Shown here one piece after another: positions 41,441 to 50,180 of a stretch of 56,619 bases of DNA. A program made the position numbers and the translations under genes. The notes under the pieces are model-generated. The model was not told the origin of the DNA. It saw nothing but the letters and a program-made list of their open reading frames with translations, and made no database searches. The stretch comes from DATAXV01 sp036272915. GTDB taxonomy: Bacteria > Chloroflexota > Dormibacteria > Dormibacterales > Dormibacteraceae. The DNA lies in the NCBI GenBank assembly GCA_036272915.1, contig DATAXV010000218.1:1-56619 (forward strand). The letters are read 5' to 3'. Within the stretch, counting starts at the first letter, position 1, and every line of letters begins with the position of its first letter.

Positions 41441-43223
41441 GCCAACCTCGCCGCTGCCCGGGCACGTCCGGTCGCTGCTGCGGATTGCGGCGGCTGCGTT
41501 TCGCGCCGAGCCACTGCTCGTGGTCGCGTCGCTCGTGCTCACGCCGCTGGGTGGGCTGGCCGGGCCGGTCGCCGCGCTCTGGCTCCGCAGCCTGGCCGAT
41601 GCCGCCCTGGATCGCTCCACGCCGCCGGCGATCACGGCCGCGATTGGCCTGGTCGCGACCCTGGCCGGTGCCGAACTGCTCACCGTCCTCCAGCGGCGGC
41701 TGCAGCGGGACCTGCAGGACCGGCTGGCCTCGGTGATGCAGCCCTGGTTCGCCGGCACCGCCGCCGGCATCTCCGGCATCGAGCACCTGGAGCGGCCCGA
41801 GCACGTCGACCGGCTGGAGGTGGTGCGGGACAACTCCTGGTACCTCTGCTGGTCGTTCGAGACGCTGGCCGAGGTGCTCACCGTCGCCGTGCAGCTGGCC
41901 GCCACCGCCGTGTTGCTGGCGCGGGTCGAGCCGCTGCTTCTGCTCTTCGCTCTGCTCGGGATCCCGGCTGGGGTGGCGGCGCGGGCCGCCGCCACCGGCG
42001 CAGGCCGCGCCACCGAGGCGATGGCGGGTCGGGAGCGGGGCGTCCGCCACCTGCTCGGGCTGGTCAGCGTGCCCGAGCCGGCGGCGGAGCTGCGTGTCTT
42101 CGGCCTCTCGGCCGAGGTGATCCGGCGGATCGGCGCCCTCCACGGCGAGCACGACCGGGGGATCCTCGGCGCGGTCTGGCGGGGCGCCCTGTTCCAGACC
42201 GTGGCGGCGCTGACCCTGGCCGCCGGCTACGGCGGCGCCCTGGCCGTGGTCGGCCTCGCTGTCCTCGCCCACCGCGCTCAGCCCGGGGACCTGCTGCTGA
42301 CGGCGCTGCTGCTCGCCTCCCTCAACGGCGTCGTCCTCGGCGCCGCCGCCGTCCTCGCCGCCTGGCTGCAGATGCAGGCCGTGGTCCGGCGCATGGTCTG
42401 GCTCGACGACCGGCTGGCCGACGATCGCCGGCGCCTCGAGGGGACGTCGACCTCCCCGGAGCGGGGCGTGGTCAGGCTGGAGCGGGTGTCGTTCACCTAT
42501 CCGGGCGCCGGGCGGCAGGTGCTGCGCGGGATCGACCTCGAGCTGCGACCGGGGCGGATCGTGGCCCTGGTCGGCGAGAACGGCGCCGGCAAGACCTCGC
42601 TGGCCAAGCTGCTGCTCCGCCTCTATGAGCCCACCGGCGGCCGGATCACGGTCGGCGGGGTGCCGCTCGACCGGATCGAGCCGGCGAGCTGGCGCCGCCT
42701 CTGCAGCGGCGCCTTCCAGGACGTGACCCGCTTCGAGACGTCGCTGGGCGAGGCCGTGGCGCTGGGACGCCTGCAGCCGGAGGCCGCCGAGGAGGAGGTT
42801 CTGGCGGCGCTGGGGCGGGCCGGCGCCGGCGACCTGGCGTCGAACCTGCCCGGCGGCCTCGGCGCCCAGCTCGGGGCGCGATGGCCGGGCGGCGTCGACC
42901 TCTCCGGAGGCCAGTGGCAGAAGCTGGGCCTGGCCCGCTGCCTGCTCCGGGGAAGCCCCGCGCTCCTGATCCTGGACGAGCCCACCTCGGCCCTTGACGC
43001 CGACACCGAGCACGCGATCTTTCGCGGCTTCGCCGAAGCGGGGCGGCGGGCGGGGATGGCCACCCTGCTCATCTCCCACCGCTTCTCGACCACCCGTGAG
43101 GCGGATCTGATCGCGGTCCTCGAGGGGGGGAGGATCACCGAGCTGGGCGGCCACGCCGAGCTGATGGGCCGGCAGGGGACCTATGCCCGGCTCTACCGGA
43201 TCCAGGCCGGCGCCTATGCCTGA
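41430..43223 (+). CDS. ABC exporter half-transporter (TMD-NBD), partner subunit
   Basis: This is a 597-residue half-transporter with six helices in residues about 25-345 and an ATPase with Walker A GENGAGKTS (about 381), LSGGQWQKLGLARCLL (about 490), Walker B LLILDEPTSALD and LISHRFSTT. The catalytic residues are intact, so both halves should hydrolyse ATP, unlike the single-chain exporter at 18.5-22.2 kb. ATG 41430 has GGGAGG 6 nt upstream and lies inside the end of the first subunit gene, giving coupled translation. A scrap of a related ATPase lies 670 nt downstream, pointing to an earlier third copy. Confidence 0.9.
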   Translation: MASEPTSPLPGHVRSLLRIAAAAFRAEPLLVVASLVLTPLGGLAGPVAALWLRSLADAALDRSTPPAITAAIGLVATLAGAELLTVLQRRLQRDLQDRLASVMQPWFAGTAAGISGIEHLERPEHVDRLEVVRDNSWYLCWSFETLAEVLTVAVQLAATAVLLARVEPLLLLFALLGIPAGVAARAAATGAGRATEAMAGRERGVRHLLGLVSVPEPAAELRVFGLSAEVIRRIGALHGEHDRGILGAVWRGALFQTVAALTLAAGYGGALAVVGLAVLAHRAQPGDLLLTALLLASLNGVVLGAAAVLAAWLQMQAVVRRMVWLDDRLADDRRRLEGTSTSPERGVVRLERVSFTYPGAGRQVLRGIDLELRPGRIVALVGENGAGKTSLAKLLLRLYEPTGGRITVGGVPLDRIEPASWRRLCSGAFQDVTRFETSLGEAVALGRLQPEAAEEEVLAALGRAGAGDLASNLPGGLGAQLGARWPGGVDLSGGQWQKLGLARCLLRGSPALLILDEPTSALDADTEHAIFRGFAEAGRRAGMATLLISHRFSTTREADLIAVLEGGRITELGGHAELMGRQGTYARLYRIQAGAYA

Positions 43224-43374
43224 GGGGCGGAGACGGCGCGTCCGCCACTCGGCGACATACATCACCCGCGTGTGGCGCCGGAATACGGCGACCCCTGCGA
43301 GCACCCCCGATGGCTCCCGCCGGCGGCGTGAAGCTATGGGCGCCTAGAACAAGCGCTCTTGGCGCGGGCGCAGC

Positions 43375-43722
43375 TCATCCCAGGGTCAGGAGGAAGGCCT
43401 CATGGGCGAGCACGCCGACCACCGCGATCACGACCAGCGGCACCGCGAAGCTCAAGAAGCGACGGCGCAAGCGGCCGCGCTCCAGGGCCTTGCGCAGGGC
43501 ATACTCGCCGGCCATGACCACGGCGAGGAGGGCGACGCCCATGGCTAGGCAGAGCGCGGGATAGACGACCCTGGCAGTGTGGACGTTGCCCAGGATGCGT
43601 TGGGTCCCGACGTCGAAGACCCCCTGCCAGGCGAAGAAGACGGCGACGGACAGGCCGAGCACGCAGACGAACAGGCCGTAGCAGACCAGGTACTGGGGGC
43701 CCGTGGGCTCATGGGTTCTCAT
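43375..43722 (-). CDS. Small membrane protein of unknown function
   Basis: This 115-residue protein has three hydrophobic segments: residues about 13-32 (LVCYGLFVCVLGLSVAVFF), 55-72 (LCLAMGVALLAVVMAG) and 93-112. A basic stretch (RKALERGRLRRR) lies between the second and third, placing that loop in the cytoplasm. No family is recognised. ATG 43722 begins the part with membrane character; the longer frame upstream does not. It converges with the ABC exporter pair and shows no operon partner. Confidence 0.6.
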   Translation of the reverse strand: MRTHEPTGPQYLVCYGLFVCVLGLSVAVFFAWQGVFDVGTQRILGNVHTARVVYPALCLAMGVALLAVVMAGEYALRKALERGRLRRRFLSFAVPLVVIAVVGVLAHEAFLLTLG

Positions 43723-43892
43723 CGCGGTCGACTTCGAAAGACTACGCCTCGGCGGCGGCACCGCCGGTTCTCCCGTGCCCACCCGGTGACGGCCTCGGCA
43801 CCGGCGCCTACAGGGCCGGGATCTACGCCGCCTCGAGCACGCCCCTGACCTTCAGCCCTCGGGCGAGCGGTAAGCCGCGCCTTCGGCCGGGG

Positions 43893-44033
43893 GGACACCG
43901 ACCAGCGACCAGCAGGGATGTGATCGCGGTCCTTGACGGGACGATCGTGGAGCAGACCGGCCACCGGGAGTTGGTGAGGCGAGAAGGGATCTCCGCTCGG
44001 TTCCACGGACCCGGCCGGTGCCTGCGCCTCAGC
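43893..44033 (+). pseudogene. C-terminal remnant of an ABC transporter ATPase
   Basis: The frame reads GHRPATSRDVIAVLDGTIVE, then QTGHRELVRREGISARF. It aligns with the end of the ATPase at 41430-43223 from its switch histidine onward (SHRFSTTREADLIAVLEGG, then HAELMGRQGTYARLY). Nothing of Walker A, the signature or Walker B precedes it, and the frame then runs into the antisense of the next gene. It is best explained as the tail of a lost exporter gene. Confidence 0.65.
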
Positions 44034-44060
44034 GACCGCCGGGCCCAGCAGGGACAGCGG

Positions 44061-44594
44061 TCACGGACGGAAGCCCAGATCCCGGTCGGTTGCCAGCCAG
44101 AGCCAATCGGGAACGTCCATCGTCGCAAACGCGTAGTTGCCCATGGGCAGCCCGTACTCGTACCAGTCCGGGGTGGCGCCCTGCCAGGCGAGGACGATCA
44201 TCCACACCTCCGCGTAGAGGTACCAGGCCTTCCGCTTGCGGGGCCCTTCTTCGCCGTAGGTGAAGACGCGTTCGAACTTGATGAGGTTGCCGTAGCTGTC
44301 GTCCGACCGTGACTCCACCGTGCAACCGGGCAGCTGCCCCAGCCCCTCCTCGACGCCGTTGCGGAGGAGGTCGAGGTCCTCGGCCTTGACGGCGTGCTCG
44401 AGTTTGGTGATCCAGCAGGAGATGTGCGTGTCGGGATCATCCGGGTCGCGTAGGAACATCATTCCGTCACGCTCGTCGTCGAGCTCCTCACGCTGCCAGC
44501 CGAATGGCACACGGAACTTGAAGCGGCCGAGGTGATCGGAGAACGTATCGACACCGCGGAAATGGGGGAGACCCTCGGGGGGCGGCTTCAGCAT
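44061..44594 (-). CDS. Hypothetical protein, PsbP/DcrB-like
   Basis: This is a 177-residue soluble protein without signal peptide or membrane segment. Its opening FKFRVPFGWQREELDDERDGM and the later DDSYGNLIKFERVF, KAWYLYAEVWMIVLAW strands resemble the PsbP/DUF1795 alpha-beta fold, in which a peptide or lipid is held by one sheet. I cannot assign a function. Its ATG at 44594 lies 7 nt inside the upstream deacetylase-like gene, so the two are coupled and probably work together. Tryptophan is frequent at the C-terminus (WYEYGLP, DWLWLATD). Confidence 0.6.
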   Translation of the reverse strand: MLKPPPEGLPHFRGVDTFSDHLGRFKFRVPFGWQREELDDERDGMMFLRDPDDPDTHISCWITKLEHAVKAEDLDLLRNGVEEGLGQLPGCTVESRSDDSYGNLIKFERVFTYGEEGPRKRKAWYLYAEVWMIVLAWQGATPDWYEYGLPMGNYAFATMDVPDWLWLATDRDLGFRP

Positions 44595-45475
44595 GCGGTG
44601 GTTACCTCGCGGCGAAAATCGGTGTGTGCGGCGGCGACGGTCAGCGGCCTGACCTCGAAGCGGGAATGGAGCGTATCAACATAATCGATCGCGCTCGCGA
44701 GCGCTCTGGCCGAGGTACCGGCCGAGTCGCCGTAGGGCGCGCCGTTGCTGGCCAGCCAGCAGAGCGCGCGGAATCCGACGCCCTCACGCTCCATCCGATC
44801 GAGCTGCCCTTGGGCCAGTGGCCAGTGCCACTTGCTGAAGTCGCCAATGTCCAAGTTCAGCTCGGGCGCCACGCCACCGGCGGACTGGTTCGCGTCGGTG
44901 GTGACCGGAATCTCGAGAAACTCGAGATCGCCGGCCCCCAACTTATCGTCCCTGGCGGCAAGGTGAGGGTCGGGGATGGCGCCCTCCCACATCGCCTGGT
45001 ACTTGCTGACGCGCCGGCCCGGGCTGGACACCGATCCTTGGAGAAACCCCGAGTCCCTGAGGACGCCGAAGGTGTCATCGCTGGCGGAGAATTCCACGGT
45101 CCGCACCGAGCGGGGGCGGGACCGAAAAAGCTGCGTGAAGTGATGGATCGAGGCCCTGACGATCTCCCGCTGGTCGTCCCGGCCGTAGTGCCCGAGCTGG
45201 TGACGTAGGTTGGCATGGAGGTCGGCCGGATCGAGCAGAAGCCCGATCTCGGCGCCGGCGTCCGCGTACTCCTCCAGGAGGGGCGTGTGGTTGGCCACGA
45301 CGGGCAGCGCGCAGAACAGCGTCGGCCGCTGCCCGGAGGAGAGCAGGGTCGAGCAGAAGCTGTCGATCGAGCGCGCCGACATCGTCCACGTGCGAGGCCG
45401 CAGGTTCACGCGACGTGCCCGTGCCGGCGCCATGCAGTTCATGGTGAAGAGGACGGCGAGCGCGGGGCTACTCAC
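44588..45475 (-). CDS. Polysaccharide-deacetylase-like protein, metal site not conserved
   Basis: This 295-residue protein has the order of strands of the NodB/polysaccharide deacetylase barrel: ALAVLFTMNC, PTLFCALPVVANHTPLLEEY, DAGAEIGLLLDPADLH, VRTVEFSASDD and GVLRDSGFLQGSVSS. The Asp-Asp and HxxxH metal motifs are not seen where expected, so it may be inactive or use another chemistry. GTG 45475 has GGAG 7 nt upstream and includes the first strand; later ATGs would remove it. No signal peptide is evident. It overlaps the downstream 177-residue gene by 7 nt. Confidence 0.6.
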   Translation of the reverse strand: MSSPALAVLFTMNCMAPARARRVNLRPRTWTMSARSIDSFCSTLLSSGQRPTLFCALPVVANHTPLLEEYADAGAEIGLLLDPADLHANLRHQLGHYGRDDQREIVRASIHHFTQLFRSRPRSVRTVEFSASDDTFGVLRDSGFLQGSVSSPGRRVSKYQAMWEGAIPDPHLAARDDKLGAGDLEFLEIPVTTDANQSAGGVAPELNLDIGDFSKWHWPLAQGQLDRMEREGVGFRALCWLASNGAPYGDSAGTSARALASAIDYVDTLHSRFEVRPLTVAAAHTDFRREVTTAC

Positions 45476-45528
45476 GAAACGGCTCCGCTTCTGCTGGAAT
45501 CACCGCTTCGGCCCGCGGCTGGCGGGGA

Positions 45529-45551
45529 GGGTGCGCTCTTGGAGCGCACCC
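45529..45551 (-). terminator. Hairpin, probable terminator of the importer operon
   Basis: GGGTGCGCTC and GAGCGCACCC form a perfect 10-bp stem with a 3-nt loop, about 60 nt after the last importer stop on the minus strand. No T-run follows. Confidence 0.65.
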
Positions 45552-45612
45552 GCCAAGTCACGCCGCGAAAACAGCGGGTCGGCCACAGCACCCGGACGAT
45601 CGACATGCCGGC

Positions 45613-46716
45613 TTAGCCATAGGGGTCGACCGCGTCTCGCAGGCCGTCACCTATCAGCAGGAAGCAGGTCACCGCGAAGACGACCAGTGCGGCCGGGATC
45701 ATCAGCCAGGTGTCCTGCTCGACGACCTGCACCTTCTGCATCTCCTCCAGCAGGACGCCCCAGCTGATGGCCGGGGGCAGCATGCCCAGGCCGAGGAAGC
45801 TCAGCGTGGTCTCGGCCAGGATCGCGGCCGGGATGCCGAGCGCGGCGACGGCGACGATGTGGCTGAACGAGTTGGGGACCAGGTGCTGGACGATGATTCG
45901 CCAGTGCGAAGCGCCGGAGAGGCGCGCCGCCGAGGTGTAGTCCTGTGCCTTGTAGCCCATGACCTTGCCCCGGACCTGCCGCGCCAGCCCGGTCCAGCCG
46001 ATGAGGGCGAGGATGAGCGTGATCAGGAAGTATCGTTCGACGATGGGCATGCCCACCGGCAGGATCGCCGTCAGCACCATCCACAGGGCGAGCGTGGGCA
46101 TCGAGAGCAGGAACTCGATGACCCGCTGCATGACGGTGTCGATGAGGCCGCCGAAATAGCCGGAGACAGTGCCCAGCAGTCCTCCGACGATGGTGGTGAT
46201 GATGACGGCGACGACACCTACGGTCAGCGAGACCTGGGCGCCCTTGAGGATGCGCGCCAGCATGTCGCGACCCAATTCGTCGGTGCCGAGGAGATAGATC
46301 TTGTAGTTCCCGTTGACCTCGAAGAGATGGCGGTTGGCGGGAATGATCCCGAGGAGCTTGTACGAATACCCCTGGCCGAACAGCGTCAGCGGCTGGGACT
46401 TGCCGCAGTCCGGCGCGTAGTGGTACGTGAGGGTCCTCGGGTTGAGGATCTGGGTCTGCCCGCACACGGAGAGCGAACCGTTGGCGAAGGCGAGCGTCGA
46501 CGGCGGGCGCAGGATGTTCGAGGAGTCCGGTGCGGTCGGATCGTACGGCGCCAGGAAGGGCGCCAGGATCGCCATCGCGTAGAGGATGGCCAGGGCGACG
46601 ATGCCGAAGAGCGACAGCTTGCTCTGCATGAACCGCCGCCGCATAAGCGTGAACTGGGAGATCTGACCGACGTCCTGCACCTTGGCGACGTCTTCGAGCG
46701 GGATTGCGACTGCCAT
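45613..46716 (-). CDS. ABC importer permease, OppC/DppC family, with large periplasmic insertion
   Basis: This 367-residue inner-membrane subunit has six helices. The N-terminal cytoplasmic tail and helix one (about 35-55) are followed by APYDPTAPD and, after an extra region of about 65 residues (75-140) with Cys85 and Cys104, by LLGTDELGRDMLARIL. Standard OppC proteins join these two motifs directly. The coupling (EAA) region is SAARLSGASHWRIIVQHLVPN (two residues into the loop), and FLGLGMLPP closes the core. ATG 46716 follows the oppB stop by 2 nt. It pairs with the OppB-type permease to form the channel. Confidence 0.9.
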   Translation of the reverse strand: MAVAIPLEDVAKVQDVGQISQFTLMRRRFMQSKLSLFGIVALAILYAMAILAPFLAPYDPTAPDSSNILRPPSTLAFANGSLSVCGQTQILNPRTLTYHYAPDCGKSQPLTLFGQGYSYKLLGIIPANRHLFEVNGNYKIYLLGTDELGRDMLARILKGAQVSLTVGVVAVIITTIVGGLLGTVSGYFGGLIDTVMQRVIEFLLSMPTLALWMVLTAILPVGMPIVERYFLITLILALIGWTGLARQVRGKVMGYKAQDYTSAARLSGASHWRIIVQHLVPNSFSHIVAVAALGIPAAILAETTLSFLGLGMLPPAISWGVLLEEMQKVQVVEQDTWLMIPAALVVFAVTCFLLIGDGLRDAVDPYG

Positions 46717-46718
46717 GA

Positions 46719-47705
46719 CTACTCCAACCGAACCCGCGGATCGAGCCAGGCCAGGCCCAGGTCGGCGAGGAGGTTGCCGAGAACGAGGAGCGCGGCGGTG
46801 ACCATCAGGAAGGCCATCGCCAGGTACATGTCCTTGTTCTGCAGCGCCTCGTAGTACAGAGGCCCGTCCGACGGCAGGTTGAGCACGATCGAGACGACGA
46901 GCTCTCCGGAAAGCAGCAGCGGCAGCTGCGTGCCCAGCGCCATGACCATCGGGTGCAGCGCGTTCCGCACCGCGTGCTTCCAGATCACGAGCGACTCGCG
47001 AACGCCCTTCGCACGCGCCGTCTGCACGTACTGGTAGTTGAGCACGTCGAGCATGTTGGCTCGCATCACCCGCGACTGCCAGGCAGTGCTGGTGATGGCG
47101 ATGACGACCACCGGTATCCAGAGGTGGCCTAAGAAATCGACGATCTTGCCGATGCTCCAGGGGGAGTTCTGGTACTGCGCCGAGAAGAGGCCGCCGATAT
47201 TGTGCTGGCCGAGGACATCGGCCGCGAACACGAGGAGTATCAGGGCGAGCAGGAACTCGGGGACGGCGACGCCGATGAACTGCAGCGCCGTGATCACGTA
47301 GTCGGGCATCGTGTACCGGTGTGTTGCCGAGTACACGCCGATCGGCACCGCCACCAGCCAGGCCATGATCAGCCCGGTGATGGCGATGATGAGGGTGAAG
47401 GCGATACGGCTCCACAACAGCGAGGCCACCGGCTGACCGAAGACGATTGACTGGCCGAAGTTGCCGTGGAGCACGCCGCCCATCCACTGCAGATACCGCT
47501 CGGGCAGGGGCAGGTTGAGGCCGTAGGCCTGCTCCAGCGCCTGGATCTGCTGGGTGGAGACCGTACCGCCCTGGGCCTCGATCTGCTGGATCTTGATGTC
47601 CAGCGCCGTGCCCGGGGGCAGGTTGATCAGCCAGAAGCCGACGATCGAGATCACCCAGAGCAGGATGATCATGTAACCGAGGCGGCGCGCCAGGTAGGTG
47701 AGCAT
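46719..47705 (-). CDS. ABC importer permease, OppB/DppB family
   Basis: This is a 328-residue permease. The typical start YLARRLGYMIILLWVIS (helix one) is followed by a periplasmic region with LEQAYGLNLPLPERYLQWMG and GNFGQSIVFGQPV, which matches the conserved GDFGxSxxxxxPV of the family. The EAA loop is ARAKGVRESLVIWKHAVRNA. An insertion around ADVLGQHNIGGLFSAQYQNS lengthens a periplasmic loop. ATG 47705 directly abuts the stop of the binding-protein gene. It forms the importer channel with the next gene. Confidence 0.92.
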   Translation of the reverse strand: MLTYLARRLGYMIILLWVISIVGFWLINLPPGTALDIKIQQIEAQGGTVSTQQIQALEQAYGLNLPLPERYLQWMGGVLHGNFGQSIVFGQPVASLLWSRIAFTLIIAITGLIMAWLVAVPIGVYSATHRYTMPDYVITALQFIGVAVPEFLLALILLVFAADVLGQHNIGGLFSAQYQNSPWSIGKIVDFLGHLWIPVVVIAITSTAWQSRVMRANMLDVLNYQYVQTARAKGVRESLVIWKHAVRNALHPMVMALGTQLPLLLSGELVVSIVLNLPSDGPLYYEALQNKDMYLAMAFLMVTAALLVLGNLLADLGLAWLDPRVRLE

Positions 47706-49853
47706 CTACGAGTGCTGGCTCGGGTTCTCCCAGAACCACGTCCAGGGGCTGTACTTCCCGTTGGGCACGATCGTCCAGGGGTTGGTGAAGCCTCCGGTCC
47801 AGGTCTGGTTCTGACGGGGGACGTTCTTGAGGTCCGTCTTCGCCATCTCCACCTGCGGGTAGTTGGCCACGGTGCCGACGAAGAAGGGCCCCTCCTCCAT
47901 GTGCACCTTCATGATCTCCCAGACCATCGAGTTGCGCTTGAAGAAATCGGTGTTGCTCACCGCCTGCTTGAGGAGCGCCTGGAGCTTCTCCACCGGGCCG
48001 CCGGCATCGGGCTGCAGCCAGGCCGGGTTGCGGGACCACGGGCTCAGGTTCGCCTGCTGGCCCTCCTGCGGCGTGCCCTGGAGCAGGAACCACTCGCCCT
48101 CCATCGGGGCCCACCGCTGGTTGTCCTCGGGGACGAGCCAGTTGACGTAGGTGAGGCAGTTGGGACCGTCGCCGACCTCCCAGTCGCAGTAGGTCATCAG
48201 CTGGCCCTGGCCCCAGAGCGTGAGCCGGCTGGTCGGCTGGACGGGGTCGTCGACCGCGTTGATGCCGACCTTCTGCCAGTCAGAGGCCAGGAGCTGGCAC
48301 TTGTTGATGTCGGCCGGGTTGGCGTTGGAGGCGTACTGGATGAGGATCTTGAGCGGGCTGCCGTCGGCGAAGGTCCGCCACTGACCGTTCTTCTTCACAC
48401 CGATCGAGTCCAGCATCTGCCCGGCTTTGGTCAGATCGTACTTGCTGTACTGAGTGCGCCACTGCTCGAAGATCTGCGGACCCTGTCCGACGTGGTACTC
48501 GACCGCCTTCGGGCTCATCGTCCCCGTGGTGATCTCGCCCTGCTCGAAGTAGATGGTCTTGCGTACCTGGTCTCGGTTGTAGGCGAGGGACATCGCCTGC
48601 TGGAAGGTCTTGTTGCGGAACAGGTTCCGGTAGTTCTCGTCGAAGTAGTCGCGGTTGAAGAAGTACATGGACGCGGTGCCCGAGCCGCTGTCCCAGTACC
48701 AGAGGTCCATGCCCTGGGTGCTGGAGAGCGTGGAGACGTCGGACAGCGTCAGCCCGATCTGGTCGCCGGTCACGAAGTCCGCCTTGCCCTGCTGGATGGC
48801 AAGCCGCATCGAGTTGGGGTCCTGATAGTTCTCGTTGGTCAGCTCGTCGATGTAGGGGAGCTGGTTGCCCCACTTGTCGATCGCCCAGAAGTACGGGTTG
48901 CGCTCGACCGTGATGTACTGACCGGACTTGTAGTCCTTGGCCTTCCAGGCCGCCATCGTCGGGTTGTCCGGATTGCGCAGCCAGTCGACCTTCTGCATGT
49001 AGTCCGTCGCCCACGTGCTCGGAAGACTGGGGTTGTACTTGATGTGGAACTGGGACAGATAGTGCTTGGGGTCCATCATCTGCGGGCCGACACCGCCCGT
49101 GTTGATGGAGCTGGTCCCGCGCTTGGCCCACATCGCGACGAAGTCGACCGCCAGCGGCGTCGGGGCGTCGTACTCGAGGCGCAGGGTGTAGTCGTCGACC
49201 TTCGCCATCGTGACCGGAGTGCCCTTGCTGGAGCGGAACTCCTGGGACGCGACCCACCCGGGCAGGGTGTTGATCTCGTCCTCCCACCAGTAGATGATGT
49301 CGTCGACCGACCAGGCGTGGCCGTCCGACCACTTGAGGCCCTGCCGGAAGTGGAGCGTCAGCTGCGTGAACGCGCTGTTCCAGGTCCAGCTGTGCGCCAT
49401 GAAGGGCCCGATCGCGGCGCCGTCATGGAGCCAGCGCAGAGGCGAGTGCCCGTACATGCCGTTGATCAGGTTGTTCGACGTCTGCTGGTCGGTCGGGTCG
49501 GAGCAGACCCAGGTCCAGCTGCCGCCGTACTTGCCCTCGACCAGCCATTCCATCGGCTCGACGTAGGGCGGACTTGGCACCCGCTGCTTGACCGGCGGGA
49601 GCTGCCCGGCCTTGACCATGCTGGCCAGCTGCGGCGACTCCTTCAGGGTGCCCTTGAAGGCGATGTCCTGAATGTATTCGACGTCGGTCTTCGTAATGTG
49701 ATAGGTGCCGCGCTGCGTCACCGACGCGGAACTCGACCCGCCAGAGCCGGAGTTGCCGCTGTTGCCGCCGCAGGCCGCGACGATCGTCCCCGCCGCCATC
49801 ACCGCTGACAGGCGCAGGAAGTCGCGCCTCTCAATCCCCTTCTTCTCGAACAC
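47706..49853 (-). CDS. Extracellular solute-binding protein family 5, Tat lipoprotein
   Basis: This is a 715-residue lipid-anchored receptor of the importer. A twin-arginine signal (ERRDFLRLS) runs into the lipobox VAAC and a Gly/Ser linker. LTLHFRQGLKWSDGHAWS, VERNPYFWAIDKW and GQQANLSPW mark the two lobes. It is very similar along its full length to the orphan protein at 10724-12877. The cargo may be an oligosaccharide or peptide; the sugar-type neighbours favour the former, by inference. GTG 49853 is preferred because GGAGG lies 10 nt upstream; TTG at 49859 or 49862 would add two or three residues. Confidence 0.92.
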   Translation of the reverse strand: MFEKKGIERRDFLRLSAVMAAGTIVAACGGNSGNSGSGGSSSASVTQRGTYHITKTDVEYIQDIAFKGTLKESPQLASMVKAGQLPPVKQRVPSPPYVEPMEWLVEGKYGGSWTWVCSDPTDQQTSNNLINGMYGHSPLRWLHDGAAIGPFMAHSWTWNSAFTQLTLHFRQGLKWSDGHAWSVDDIIYWWEDEINTLPGWVASQEFRSSKGTPVTMAKVDDYTLRLEYDAPTPLAVDFVAMWAKRGTSSINTGGVGPQMMDPKHYLSQFHIKYNPSLPSTWATDYMQKVDWLRNPDNPTMAAWKAKDYKSGQYITVERNPYFWAIDKWGNQLPYIDELTNENYQDPNSMRLAIQQGKADFVTGDQIGLTLSDVSTLSSTQGMDLWYWDSGSGTASMYFFNRDYFDENYRNLFRNKTFQQAMSLAYNRDQVRKTIYFEQGEITTGTMSPKAVEYHVGQGPQIFEQWRTQYSKYDLTKAGQMLDSIGVKKNGQWRTFADGSPLKILIQYASNANPADINKCQLLASDWQKVGINAVDDPVQPTSRLTLWGQGQLMTYCDWEVGDGPNCLTYVNWLVPEDNQRWAPMEGEWFLLQGTPQEGQQANLSPWSRNPAWLQPDAGGPVEKLQALLKQAVSNTDFFKRNSMVWEIMKVHMEEGPFFVGTVANYPQVEMAKTDLKNVPRQNQTWTGGFTNPWTIVPNGKYSPWTWFWENPSQHS

Positions 49854-50180
49854 CTTCAACAAACCTCCAACTGACCTGTGCGGAGCTTGGGCGCACGGCC
49901 CTCTCCAACGAGCGATGACGACCTGAGCGATGCTGGGTCGGCCACTCCCTCCACGGAGCCCATCATCGGCCCGGCCCTTCGATCCCTCCGTCCGGTTCGG
50001 GATCTTCGCCTGCCTCGTATCACCTGAGGGCCTTCTCCTCTCGCGACCGATGGCGGAGAGCCTCGGCGGCCTGATGCCACCATCCCCCCGTTACCGTCGG
50101 CCATCAAATGTGGGAAGCACCCGGCTTGATCGTTTGAGATCGAAGGCGCAGGGCCGGGACCTGGAAGCGGCTGCATATCC
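49854..50180. other. Gap between oppF and the binding-protein gene
   Basis: About 325 bases hold the Shine-Dalgarno of the binding-protein gene (GGAGG, 49864-49868) and no gene I can support. The size would allow a separate promoter for the binding protein and permeases, which need higher expression than the ATPases. I see no clear promoter or terminator hairpin. Confidence 0.4.

Noticed and set aside
39449..42013. 854-codon open frame on the minus strand
   Set aside because: It is the antisense of the ABC exporter genes. Its composition (poly-Arg, Ser, Gly, Pro) and lack of any domain show it is a by-product of high third-position GC.
47466..49808. 780-codon open frame on the plus strand
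   Set aside because: It lies opposite the solute-binding protein gene, which has clear domains. An equivalent antisense frame lies opposite the paralogue at 11321-12901, as expected for mirrored codon structure.
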